Program-made: the position numbers and the translations under genes | Assembly (NCBI GenBank): GCA_964030475.1 | Contig: CAXIPT010000008.1 | Coordinates: 3,204,165 to 3,268,164, forward strand | Direction of reading: 5' to 3' | DNA: 64,000 bases | Source of the DNA: Tethya wilhelma | Lineage: Eukaryota > Porifera > Demospongiae > Tethyida > Tethyidae | Notes under the pieces: generated by a model | Seen by the model: only the letters and a program-made list of their open reading frames with translations | What the model was told of the DNA's origin: nothing | The model's database searches: none | Shown here: positions 47,255 to 59,010 of the stretch, piece after piece | Layout of the letters: the number at the start of each line of letters is the position of its first letter | Position numbering within the stretch: the stretch's first letter is position 1

Positions 47255-47284
47255 TTACTCAACTTGATCATTTTCAGTTTCATG

Positions 47285-47411
47285 TTGCGCTAGCATTTTG
47301 CGCATGCGTGAAAATGACGTCACAGGAAGGGAAAGGCGCTAGGCGCGCCCTTCCTCATCTCTCATCAGCTTAAAATCTGCTAATATACTCAGCAACAGCA
47401 GATCATCCAGA
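47285..47411 (+). promoter_or_regulatory. receptor-family promoter with NRF1-like and CRE/ATF sites
   Basis: TTGCGCATGCGTGAAAATGACGTCA (about 47296-47320; NRF1-type half plus full TGACGTCA), then GGAAGGGAAAGGCGCTAGG, ending about 90 bp before the ATG. The same order appears upstream of copies 2 (damaged) and 4 (57310-57350, TAACGTCAC). Confidence 0.55.
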
Positions 47412-50191
47412 ATGCAGACCACAAAATCATTATCAGTGATTGTTTTGAGGTAAGTGCATTGTAGCTAAATATCATTGCAGCATCACTATATTATGATCAA
47501 TGGGCTTGAATTGGATTTTGTGTATGACCATAGATGATCTGATTTATTTAGCATATTTGTTCAATGGTTGGTCTTTTTGCATGCAGTACCAGTATCTTAC
47601 TACTGGGCCTATCAGTGAGGAGTGCTGCCATCCGTTGTCAGGAAACCTCTGACCCAGTATGGTTTACTTCTTGGGGTGAGTTTCGTAACTCATCTCTTCT
47701 CAGGCTCAAAGCTTGTGACAGCTTCAGTAGCTATAGCCTGTGTAGCCAGGCCCCACAAGTGATATGTGAGTCACAGTGGAGATTCAATGTCAGTTCAACT
47801 TCTGCATACTCAGTGGATGGCTGGAGAGATGCCATTGTAACATTGGAGAATAACACTCAGTATACATTGGACATAGTAAGTTGTTTATTATTTTTATAAT
47901 CTGCAATCAGTGACATGTTAATAAATGAACAGAAGGATAATGGTATAATAGGAGCATTACATTTATTTTCATGTATAGTTACGGTAGTATATAACAGTAC
48001 AGCTGAAACATAATAATATACTCATGATGATGTAGTAACCTTTGTTTAAACTGCAAGAGAAAGTTTATATATAGACTAAAATCTTCCCAGGCCTATAGTT
48101 TGCCTTACATGTATATTAATATACAAGGCAAACTATAGGGAAGAGCTAAAGGGAAGCTATTGTACTATTGTATGCAAGTATGGACACTTTATACTTTCTC
48201 ATGACTTTGTGTCCATGCAAGTGTGTTTACATCTTGGCCTATATAGTGAATGTGCATGGCTGGCTGTCTGCAATGACAATGATTATGACTACAATAATAA
48301 TAATTATTATAATACTCTGCAAAATACTAGGGGTCAACCAATCTCGTGGAAATAACTGAAAAGGGTAAATTCACAATAGAGCACAAGTATCGTTATGGAT
48401 GTGCTAGAGACAGTGAGGACAGTCGAAGCAGGAGTAATAACAAGAGGGCAAACCCATCCACACTATGCCACAAGTCGAGCAGAACTCAATGGCAAGATAT
48501 GAGAATCATTACAGCACTAATTCCAAGTGAGTTTATGTGTTTGTTTGATGTTAACGTTGTTATAGCATTGATTGTTCATGACTCATGCAGTGTACAATGC
48601 AGTGTACAAATTACAATACCGTAAACATGGAAATATTGGCGGGCATTTAATTTTGCGATTTGCTCAGACCGCTTCCCACAAAAATATTTGCGTTTTTAAA
48701 TTTGGCGTTTTCCTCCCTTGCGCAATGTATTGCGATAGAATGAAACAGTTTTTACATGCATTTATAATTTGGCGGTTTTTCCGCCGACCGCCAAACCGCC
48801 AATATTTCCATGTTTACGGTAATATTATTCCTGGTGTATACAATAATATAGTACCCGAGGTACTATATTATCTATGATACAATCCCACGTACCCTTAGAC
48901 GTAGAACTTGAGATCTCATCAGGAAGTGAAGTAACAGAAGGAGAGACTCTTCTTCTCTCTTGCTCAACCAACCTTCCTTTACCTCACAAAATTCAAATGA
49001 AATTTGAACACAAAACCAGAAGTGCTAGCTGTCGAACAGATCATGAGATCCCTGATGAGCACAATGGATGGAAGATCTATCGTGATAACAGCAACGATCA
49101 ACATTGTGTACTAGAAATAGAGAATGTTATGAATTCCAGCAGTGGAGTGTACAATTGTATTGGGTATTTACCAGACGGTACCCAGATGCAGAGTAGTGTG
49201 GTTGTTGATGTCCGTGAGATACCCAGTAGTGCTATTATCAATGATGTTCATCAGATGAACAGTAGTGTTGTTGTTGATGTTCAAGCCTCCACCCCTCAAT
49301 TCAAATATCGTATTTTTTGGATTCCTCTCATTACCATTATATCAAGCCTACTATAAGGAATTTGCCTTCATCCACACTTTCCCTGAATCTTCCCTCTCCC
49401 TGTATGCACAATGTCGTGAATTTAAAGCTATGTTGTTATAAACTTTAGCATGCATGATGTATAAGTATTGTACTCTGAGTAGAATAAAGAAAACAGCATG
49501 CAACCCAAGATGCTATATAGGGGATATTATACTATTCCAGTCACAATGGGAATTAAGCAAGCTAGGAAAAGAAACAAACTCACAACATAACATTAGTATT
49601 ATAGAGTCATATTAACAATTACTTACTTATCACATGTGCAGTGGCACTAGCTGAGTGATGTAAACTGTGTGTTCTAGAGGAACTGTACAACTCCGAGTCC
49701 ATGCAAGCAAACGTTATAATTATTTGATTGTGCAAGCTGTTGCCAGTTGGATACTGGACGCTGGATATTCTGATTCAAATATCGTATTTTTTGGATTCCT
49801 CTCATTACCATTATATCAAGCCTACTAGCAATATGTATAGTTGCTCTTTTGGTGATGATTGTCATATTCAAAGCTAAGAAGAATTTGAACAGAGTTAATG
49901 CTGTCCCTGAACCAGAAGGTATACAGCAATGAATAATTAATCGACATTCTAATCATAACTTACTAGACAATTATTAATAATAGGTTGTAATTATACTGGT
50001 GCTAATGCTCACACAACACAAGGACAAATGCAAGGTATAATTAACTGCATGATTATATATACCAATTTCATCTTGTTGGCTCAAAATTTTCTTTTCATGT
50101 ATATGTTACATAGCAAGTAACACATCTGATGCTGCTGATGGCAATGGTATGAGCTTGTCTACACAGTACACGGATAGTGGTATGTTCACAT

Positions 50192-50258
<67 letters not shown>

Positions 50259-50728
50259 NNNNNNNNNNNNNNNNNNNNNNNNNCTCTGCCTGTTGTCAGC
50301 GGTGTGAGTGTGTGTGTGTGAGTGTGTGTGTGTGTGTGAGTTGTAATCTAGATGATGTGATACTCTAGTTTCAGGACTAGAACTGCGTCAGCGTTATAAT
50401 CTGAGTACCGGTGGCCATGAATGCCAACGAAAAAACTCAAATCTTAGCAGATTATCAGAAGGTATACAGCAATGAATTAGATTTGATCCACATACTAATC
50501 ATTACTCATACTTATTAATATGGTCAATAATGAAGCTGGTGCCGAGACTCCCACCACACATGTACAACTCCAAGGTAACTGTCTATCACTTAGACTCTAT
50601 TTCATTCATTTTGAGTTCAAACATTTTCTTTTCGTAGTAAGTAATACATCTAATCAATCTAATGCTGCTGATGGTGATCGTGTCCGCTTACCTACATATG
50701 CCAATAGTGGTATGTTCACATGCATGCA

Positions 50729-50769
<41 letters not shown>

Positions 50770-51209
50770 ATTGTGCAACATTACTGTTTTATGCATTACA
50801 AATTAAATTCCTTCAGGTGACCAAAGACTTGCCAGCTCCCCTGTTCAAGTGGAGTTACAAGGTACTAAGCCATGTAATTTCTTGTCAGTAAATGCATACT
50901 GTGAAGCTAGGACTTTAATTATTGCTGTATTCTAGCTCTTCATTTTAGTTTTACAAACTTTATGCTAAGCTATTATTTTTTAATATAACTGCTAACAAAA
51001 TGTCACCAACTTAAAACCAGGTCAATCAAGCATGAGTCTAATACTAACTAATCCCTACCATCTGGAACAAGTTGAAGGTAAATCAGGTACATAGATTTTC
51101 TTGATGGTGTATGGGTATGTTAGTCATATTCCAATCCAATCACAGATCCTGATGAAGCACCAATAAATACAAGTGTGACTCAGCGTGTGACAGTTTATTC
51201 CAAATAAGT
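47412..51209 (+). CDS. Ig-domain transmembrane receptor, copy 3, tyrosine-rich tail; membrane exon disrupted
   Basis: Exons: 47412-47449 (signal), 47587-47875, 48331-48526, 48899-49356, then 49773-49918, about 49984-50034, 50114-50179, 50374-50461, 50534-50574, 50641-50709, 50818-50861, 51022-51077, 51147-51209 (stop). The ectodomain parallels copy 1 (CQETSDPVWFTSWGEF; Ig domain LLLSCSTN...GVYNCIGY). The Ig exon reads into WIPLITIISSLL and hits TAA at 49354, where a 419-bp block is inserted. The uninterrupted helix (ISSLLAICIVALLVMIVIF) continues at 49773. Without the insertion the reading is continuous. The tail exons, all phase 1, carry CNYTGAN, TQYTDSG, RQRYNLS, PTYANSG and NPYHLEQ, so this copy could signal by phosphotyrosine, unlike copy 1. 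As assembled it is membrane-less or a pseudogene. Confidence 0.65.
48619..48822. mobile_element. TIR element in an intron of receptor copy 3
   Basis: Begins TACCGTAAACATGGAAATAT and ends ATATTTCCATGTTTACGGTA: perfectly inverted 20-bp ends. Interior has GGCGGTTTTTCCGCCGACC. Non-coding. Confidence 0.85.
49354..49772 (-). repeat. inverted copy of receptor-1 intron2/exon3 segment inserted in copy 3
   Basis: This block is the near-identical reverse complement of about 40182-40600 (intron 2 and the start of exon 3 of receptor 1). It is flanked by a 55-bp direct duplication of the host exon (49299-49353 and 49773-49827). Confidence 0.85.
50196..50340. repeat. (CA)n microsatellite, 25-N gap, (GT)n
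   Basis: CA repeat 50196-50258, N at 50259-50283, then an interrupted GT repeat to about 50338. The switch of strand across the gap suggests the join is uncertain. Confidence 0.9.
50730..50767. repeat. (CA)n microsatellite
   Basis: About 18 CA units in an intron of receptor copy 3. Confidence 0.95.
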
Positions 51210-51426
51210 ACAATTTGACTCAATTTAGAGTTATAATAGCTTTGTGTATGTCATAATCATAATATTATTGTTTATTGTTTCAACCTTATTTTTAATGACT
51301 ATTATTACTATCTATGTTTACCAATGTGATTTGGAAATTAATTGTGCACTGGCCAGACACAAGCTATATATATTATTATAACTTCAAAATTCATGCAAAA
51401 CTATAGTATGACATGTTGCATCTGCG

Positions 51427-51520
51427 TAGCCTCGAAGAACTAAACTGAACAGCAATCCTGAGGCTGTTTGGGGAGAAAAACAGATGAGTAAAGAGGTCAA
51501 CTCTCCAATGTATGTGTGAT
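51427..51520 (+). pseudogene. orphan receptor tail exon (exon-8-like)
   Basis: Reads RTKLNSNPEAVWGEKQMSKE, matching exon 8 of receptor 1, but runs into a stop and then a single N (51523). It sits directly before PH copy B. Confidence 0.65.
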
Positions 51521-51552
51521 TANGACTTGCTTTTGTGTCTTTTGTTTGTTAG

Positions 51553-52432
51553 ATGGATATAGTTAAGGATGGTGAGCCTGTGACACTGCAAGTCAGAGAA
51601 AAGAGAAAGTGGAAGAAGTATCCTTGCACTGTGAGGAATGGCTGCTTCATAGAGTTCAAAGACTCTAAGGTACATTGTGTTTATAACTCTGATGACCATT
51701 TCCTAAATTCACCCCATTACTGTTCTCTTTTTAAATGCCCAGTGTCACAATGAATACTTTAAGTTGGCTGTTGCTGAACTCGATGTGTTCACTGGCATCG
51801 AGAGAAGAAAAATAGACATCAAAAATCCCATGCCATCAAGGTAAATGCCTGCTGCATGTAGTATTGAAGAGGACAATGGTGGTATAGTAGTTTTATTTCA
51901 ACTTGCTATGGCTGTCTGTTGTATAGGTATTGGCTGAAGGCCAATAGAGGGGAGGAGAATTGCAAGCCTAGTACCTCTGTTCAGAAACAGAGGCAGACAT
52001 GTTGAAGATTGTGTCAGCAATTGTTAGGGCAAAGGTAAGGGAACATAACTGGAGTGTGTGTGGTACGTGAGTCACTCCAATGTCTCCACTCACTTGCAGT
52101 ATCCTGACCGTCTTCAAACCCCAGTACTACCCAGCAGACCACCCCCTGACCTTCCACCACCCACAGTAAGACCACATATTGTGATGTTAGGACAGTGTGT
52201 TAGTTGCTTGTTGCATGTTGTGAGTTTTATCTTTTGTCTTTGTTCTGCTGCAGTATCCTACTAGTTCTAATGAATCTCACGATCAACAAAGAAGAGAGCA
52301 ACATTATTTGTATGCTAATGTAAAGGTAGGTTCAAAGCTTATAGTGAAAATTTTGTGTAATGCTTACTTGTGTTGATGTTTTGCTCTCAAGTTACTCTTT
52401 CACTTTCACAGTTACCCAACAGGACAAAGTAG
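51553..52432 (+). pseudogene. PH-domain protein, copy B (frameshifted)
   Basis: Segments 51553-51669, 51743-51840, 51927-52034, 52100-52165, 52254-52325, 52412-52432 mirror copy A at high identity. In the third segment it lacks six bases (YWLK instead of YCFWLK) and has a four-base insertion (TGCAAG-CCTA-GTACCTC) that shifts frame within the PH domain. The first-exon donor AAG|GTACAT is intact here. Confidence 0.75.
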
Positions 52433-52514
52433 CTCTGTATCTCATTCTCTCTATTTCTTTGCATTTTCTATAAATGGAGTTTGTTTGGTACAATTAGAGC
52501 TCTTTAGTGAATGC

Positions 52515-52904
52515 AGTGGCGGATCCAGAGGGGGTTCCGTAGTTTCCGTGGAAACCCCCTTTTGGCCAGGCCAGCTTACAATTTTTTTTACAACAAACAA
52601 CAGAAAGCTAACTTGTGGACTCTTACAAGTAGAAAATACTTACATTGAGAGCCTTGATTGCAAATTTAGGACAAGAAATATGAGCTAGAACGCTTGGATA
52701 CTTGCACAAAACAGCTAGCTAGTCAGCTCCTTAGCGCGATCGACGCTCGTTGCAAAGTTCATGGAAGTGAAAAATGGATGGGGCTGTATTACGCAAAATA
52801 GGCGTGTTTTAGCAAAAGTGGGCGTGGCTACCCCAAAATTTTCGCGCGCTCCGCGCGCACTATTGTTAGAAACCCCCTTTCAAAAATCCTAGATCCGCCA
52901 CTGC
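52515..52904. mobile_element. small TIR element, GGCGGATC family, copy 2
   Basis: CAGTGGCGGATCCAGAGGGG ... CTAGATCCGCCACTG(C), flanked by AATG on both sides (52511-52514, 52905-52908). The empty site exists at about 44920-44940 (minus sense TTTAGTGAATGTTCTAAAC), proving insertion after the duplication. Confidence 0.88.
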
Positions 52905-52984
52905 AATGTTCTAAACTTTCTACACTAATCTCTTTTTTTTTTTGTTTGATGGGTATTATTTGGAATGTTTTGCTATCATATCAT

Positions 52985-53180
52985 ACGTACGGTAGTACGT
53001 ATAGTAGGAATGGGCCTAATGTCCCATAGACACCATACAAAATGTTGGCCACTACAAAAATTTAGTCAAACAAAATTAAACCTTCAAAGGTGCTCAGAGG
53101 CTCTTACTGACAGATTACCAATTGCATGCAAGGCCTAAAACTCACAAAAACTTTCCTCAGCACTAGTAGTGAGCGCTAGN
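52985..53180 (-). repeat. repeat copy inverse to 60850-61080 and 22450-22690
   Basis: Shares GTACGTATAGTAGGAATGGG, CCTTCAAAG and AACTCACAAAAACTTTCCTC in inverse orientation. Ends at the single N, 53180. Confidence 0.65.
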
Positions 53181-53275
53181 AATGCATGTGGTATAATGGA
53201 AGGTGTGTCAAAGCTAGGCCCAGGGGCATTCCCCTCATCTGCATCTTTTATAAGCGCATGCGCATAAAATGTCTG
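53181..53275 (-). repeat. orphan inverse copy of receptor-1 promoter
   Basis: GGAAGGTGTGTCAAAGCTAG ... CTTTTATAAGCGCATGCGCA is the reverse complement of 39341-39432, including the TATA-like and NRF1-like motifs. No receptor exon follows. Confidence 0.7.
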
Positions 53276-53357
53276 GAGGCTAGGCTGGCTCGGCTGACTG
53301 TAATACAAAGCAATACTATTATAGGAAAGTACATTCCCACTATATAGTTCACACCAT

Positions 53358-53982
53358 AGCCCCGTTTACACGTACACTTAATTCGGTTTAAACGGATGCG
53401 CATTAATGCGTATTGGCTCGTTTACACGTGTACGTACCACAAATTGCAAACCACACTCATCTTTGTGGCGTGTAAACGCAAAACTGGATTGAAACCGGAT
53501 TGATAACTTGGTGTGCATTAATTAGAGTGGAAACTTTAGCGAGCAGAATTATTCTTTTTTGCAAGCTAAACAGACAAAAGTAAGAGTCAGAACAAGTTTA
53601 TTTTGTGTAGAAGTAGCTTTCCTGTTTTTCCTCGAGAGTTTCTTGTGACAGAAAACCATCGTTTTTCATTTTCTTGGATTGGAGCCTCAATTCAGGTAAA
53701 AAATTACAGCACTAAAGTTTCAGCATGATTCTACAAACTTTTACAAATGATAGCTGCCTAACTAGTAGCATTTTACACGCTAGGTATCTCTAGCTAGCTC
53801 TAATTCAATTCGCATTGGACTGTTTACACGTGAACCGGTTTAGCTCAATCCGGATTCAAACCGGTTTCAATCCACCTCCGGATGTGGATTGGGCCAATGC
53901 GCATTGAATGCGCATTAGAGGGCGTTTACACACAATTCGCATTGGATTTAATGCGCATTAGAGGGTGCGTGTAAACGGGGCT
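53358..53982. mobile_element. TIR element with GTTTACACG ends
   Basis: Ends AGCCCCGTTTACACG and CGTGTAAACGGGGCT; flanking CAT on both sides (53355-53357, 53983-53985). Subterminal repeats GTGTAAACG and AATGCGCATT are abundant. The 3-bp duplication resembles PIF/Harbinger MITEs. Confidence 0.8.
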
Positions 53983-54344
53983 CATGTCAGTTACGTAGAC
54001 TAATATACAATATCCGGATTTTGCGGTACTATACAGAGGGGTAGGAGAAGGCCGAGGGAGCAGGGGGGGGGGCACTTTTGAACTCAGCCTAGTGCATATC
54101 CATCTGTGGGAACATGCTCCCAGACTTCCCTTGAAAGCCTGCCCCCTACTTTCAACATGCTCCTACCCCTCTGTACTGCATGTACCGGCACCATTCATTT
54201 ATACAATGGATTTAGCTTTAGTTTACAGAGCCAGTACTCTAGCCCACAGCAAAAAAAAACAAAAAACAACAAAAAAAACAAAACTTATCAAGTGCACAAT
54301 TAAGATTAATTACATTGGTAAACATAGATAGTAATAATAGTCAC

Positions 54345-55025
54345 TAGACAGATGCAAGCATCTATGGGGCGAGCCTGAGCGCATACAGTTTGTAAGACCA
54401 CAGCACTGAGATTGGGAAGACAGTACATCGATACTAAGCATAGATAGTAGAAATTGGCTTGAAATTTCTGAGCGAAACCTAAAAGTAGTTTTCTAAATTG
54501 ACGATCCGACTATTACAAGTCAGTGTTTTGTTTTCTTTCGCGACGATCCAGTCCTGATGGCTAGATCATGCATGCATGGTGCAACTTGAGCAGAGTAGTA
54601 CGTAAGCGTGCAGTGTGCTAGCTGGATCGTAGAGCACTAAGCGAAGTTTATGTATCGACTCCGACTCTTTCTTGGGCAAGACGAGCGCGCTGTTTCCCTC
54701 GGGCGTCGCTGCTGTTGACGACTCAACTGAATCATTTCGTCTACACCTTGAAGTCTCTTTTCTTGGTCATCAGGCGTTTCCCTAGCTATGCGTTCTCTGT
54801 ACAGTTCTCTTCGCCGTGCAAGGCATTTTCTTCATTATCTATGATCAACAGACCATAGATATTATACACTATGACCAGACTTAGCAAATCATTGCACAAT
54901 CAATTTCAATATTACAACAGTGCTTTCGAATAATTTGAATATACGGAAAGTGTCCACCGTGTACAAACAGACAGAAATTTCATCGTTTACAAGACTATGT
55001 GGGGCTCGCTCAGGCTCGCCCCAAT
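54345..55025. repeat. inverted-repeat element (GGGGCGAGCCTGAGCG ends)
   Basis: TGGGGCGAGCCTGAGCG at 54366 and CGCTCAGGCTCGCCCC ending about 55022 are inverted. No coding region was recognised between. Confidence 0.55.
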
Positions 55026-55080
55026 TAAAAATAGGTATTACATACACAAAGCTATTATAACTCTAAATTGAGTCAAATTA

Positions 55081-55576
55081 TTGACCACAGATCCTGATGA
55101 GGCATCAATAAATACAAGCGTGACTCAACAGGTGATAGTTGATTCCAAATTAGTAGATCAATCATTAGAATTATCTGCACAGATATATATTAATTATATG
55201 ATTGTTAGCCAATAGACTAACATACCCATACACCATCAAGAGAATCTATGTACCTGATTTGCCTTCAACTTGTTCCAGATGGTATGGATTAGCTAGTATT
55301 AGACTCATGCTTGATTGACCTGGTTCAGTTTAAGTTGGTGACATTTTGTTAGCAGTTATGATAATAGCTTAGCATAAAGTTTGAAATACTAAAATTAAGA
55401 GCTAGAATGCAACATAAAGTCAATTTAAAGCTTCACACATGCATTCACTGACAAGGAATAACATGGCTTATTACCTTGTAACCCCACTTGAACAGGGGAG
55501 CAGGAAAGTCTTTGGTCACCTAAAGGAATTTTGTCATGCATTAAATTTAAAGCAGTTACTGTAATGTTGCACAATG

Positions 55577-55669
<93 letters not shown>

Positions 55670-57180
55670 NATTACAATCTTTGAATTCAGTTTGAACATC
55701 AACAACAACACTACTGATCATCTACTGAACACTACTGCGTACCAACACAACCACACTACTCTGCATCTGGGTACCATCTGGTAAAAACCCAATACAATTG
55801 TACACTCCACTGCTGGAATTCATAACATTCTCTATTTCCAGTACACAATGTTGACCATTGCTGTTATCACGATAGATCTTCCATCCATCATTCTCATCTG
55901 GTATCTTATGATTAGCTCGACAGCTATAGCACTTCTGGTTTTGTGTTCATATCTTATTTGAAGTTTGTGAGGCGAAGGAAGGTTGGTTAAGCAAGAGAGA
56001 AGAAGAGTCTCTCCTTCTGTTACTTCACTTCCTGATGAGATCTCAAGTTCTACTTCTAAGGGCATGATTGTATCAGGAATAATGCCATCAGTATCAGGAA
56101 TAATGCCATGATATTGTCAAACTTGTAATGCATGCACTCACTTGGAATTAGTGCTGTAATGATTCTCATATCTTGCCATTGAGTGCTGCTCGACTGGTGG
56201 CATAGTGTGGATAGGTCTGCCCCATTGTTATTACTCTTGCTTCGACTGCCTCGACTGTCTTCACTGTCTCTAGCACATCCATAACGATACTTATGCTCTA
56301 TTGTGAATTTACTCTTTCCAGTTATTTCCATGAGATCGTTTGACCCCTATAGTGTATACAAAGTATTATATTAATATTATTGTAGTCACAGTACTAGTGA
56401 CTGTCATTGTCAGACAGACATGTACAGCCATGCACATTAATATTCACTAGGCCAAGCATGCTTGCAGCTATAGCTAATTATGAAGCACTATGCACAAATA
56501 TTCCCTAGTTCTATGTATAATTATTATTATACTATAATATTATTATAGTATAATACATGGAACTATAGGGAATATTTTTTACAAACAATGACTTGTAGAA
56601 ACTTTCACTTGCAGTTCAATAATCAAGGCTTACTACCTCATAATTATAACAATATTATTATGTTTCAGCTGCACAGTTACCACTGTAACTAGACTACAAT
56701 GATATTTTTAAATTTAAATTCAAAAGCAACTTACTATGTCCAATGTATACTGAGTGTTATCCTCCAATGTTACAATGGCATCTCTCCAGCCATCCACTGA
56801 GTATGCAGAAGTTGAACTGACATTGAGTCTCCACTGTGACTCACATGTCACTTGTGAGGCCTGGTTACACAGGCTACTGAAGCTGTCACAAGCCTTGAGC
56901 CTGAGCAGAGATGAGTTACGAAACTCATCCCAAGAAGTAAACCATTCTGGGTCAGAGCTTTCCTGACAACAAATGGCAACACACCTCACTGATAGGCCCA
57001 GTAGTAAGATACTGGTACTGCATGCAAAAAGAGTAGAGACAAACAGAATGTTACAATGTTATACACAAAATAAAATGCTCAATAATTCAAGTGATGCTAC
57101 AAATTATATTTTTAGCCAAACTTATGCACATATATATACCTCAAAACAATCACTGATGATGATGATCCTGTATTCTGCAT
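55081..57180 (-). pseudogene. Ig receptor copy 4, inverted, frameshifted
   Basis: In coding order: signal exon 57140-57180 (MQNTGSSSSVIVL), 56735-57017, 56142-56346, Ig exon from about 56056, tail exons about 55476-55520 and 55262-55317. Exons 1-3 are open. In the Ig exon a two-base insertion (AGTGCTATAGCTGTC versus AGTGCTAGCTGTC of copy 3) shifts frame, and further stops follow. A long GT repeat with an N interrupts the membrane region. The last tail exon (55091-55160) is flipped to the plus strand, and the preceding donor has become GC. Confidence 0.75.
55579..55669. repeat. (GT)n microsatellite next to a single N
   Basis: About 45 GT units ending at N 55670. Confidence 0.97.
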
Positions 57181-57713
57181 TCTGTCGTTAATTGCTGAGT
57201 GTTATTGATCTATGATTGAAACCTATATAGATAATTATAATATCTTGCGTAAACTCAAGTAATACTGAGATAATATCTATGCTGAGATCAGGGAAGCCTA
57301 GCGCCTTCCCTTACTGTGACGTTATTTACGCATTACGCATGCGCAGAATGCTAAGAAGCCTGCGGTTCGATTCATGAAGAAGAATTAGTAAGTGCGTAGC
57401 TTCGCGGGTAAGCAGTTAAGAATCCACATAATCTCAAGCTTGCTCATTAATGATCTTGTGGTCTCCCTCCTAACATAAGTTATTAGGAGGAGCCTAGGAA
57501 CGAGGCTCGTCTGGAATCTATCTGCATATCGAGTCCATGGATTCTGCTGTTTTTGTGTTTTTTTTTGTAATAATTCTGCAATATTGCAAGGACAACACAA
57601 ATAGCTCAAAATTTAATGTGCTAATACAAAGCCTGTGCTCTATTCAACTATACTTAAGTTTTCATTCATTATTATCATTACAGTACATACATACAATTTA
57701 TGATGTTGGTATA

Positions 57714-58965
57714 TTCAGCACTTATGGGTGAAGAGCTAATTTGGCCTACAATTAGCAAAACACAACAAAATGGATATCATTTGAATGTTCTCATTGTACT
57801 GAATCCAATAGTAAACGTTCCAGTTTCATACGACCTTCCTACTCTTAGATATACGCAAGGTGCTTTTAGGTGCTTTTTTTGTACCAACTACATATTTTTA
57901 AGTATTATCAGTCAACGGTTTATTTTATGAAAATAGAAATTGTACCAATGTAACCGGCATGTAATGAGCTTTCTAATGATATTATAGCATAGATAATGAC
58001 TACGTGACCGGGATTGGAAACGCCCATTCACTTCAATGTAATTTTCACGGACAGCGCGGGTTTCAATTTTTGACAGCTGCCATAAAATTCGCGAGTTCTT
58101 TTGTCGTGCAAGTCAGCAAGAAAAGAGGCGAAGAGAAGCTAGGAGAGGCAATAGTTTTGTTACAGTGGAGGCTCATTGGAACAGGTAAGAACATACTTAC
58201 TTGGCACTGGAATAACAAAGTGCAAATACCTACTTACGTATGCATTTTGGGCTAAATCATGCCGAGTTTTGTGACTGATGAGTCTATGAACTCTCATGTT
58301 TTCTGTACCTCTAACTCTAAAAGTAAGCCAACAATAGTAGTGAATTATATTACACTAACTAGTGCGTTTGGTGCAATATGGAATGGGCTTATCTTGTGTG
58401 GCATAACACAAAGGGCTATGTCAAAATTTTGTCATCAATTGGTAGGTGTAGTAGAGCTCCATGTATATGCTTTTTCTGTACCCCTCAGAACTGTACTGTT
58501 CTCTGGCTATAGCTAATATTGACATTTTTAGGTGCATTAGTCTATGTTTCATGGAACAGGCACAATTTTTATTCATGGGAATGTATAGTTTTCAGTTGAA
58601 TGGTGTGTTTACTACAAGTGCTTAAATGACAAGTGATGTAATTATTACCCAGCAGCAAGATTGGGTATTTGAACTTCTACAGTACTCTTAAACAGCATGC
58701 TGCATCATTACATTCTAATTTGATAGGATGGGATGTAAACCTCGCCTATAACCATATTTCATAAGAAAAAGTACTACATGTACAACCAGGATTAATCACA
58801 GCAAGACAAGATTGAAGTTCAGTTCTGACTCGATTAATGCAATAGGTGCCGGACTGTTCAGATGGCAGATGCACCGCACTCCTGATGTTTCGTGTTCAGA
58901 TCCCTGACAGCAGCCACCATAAACTTGTCAATTATGGAACATCTCTTTATCAGCATATCAATATT

Positions 58966-59010
<45 letters not shown>

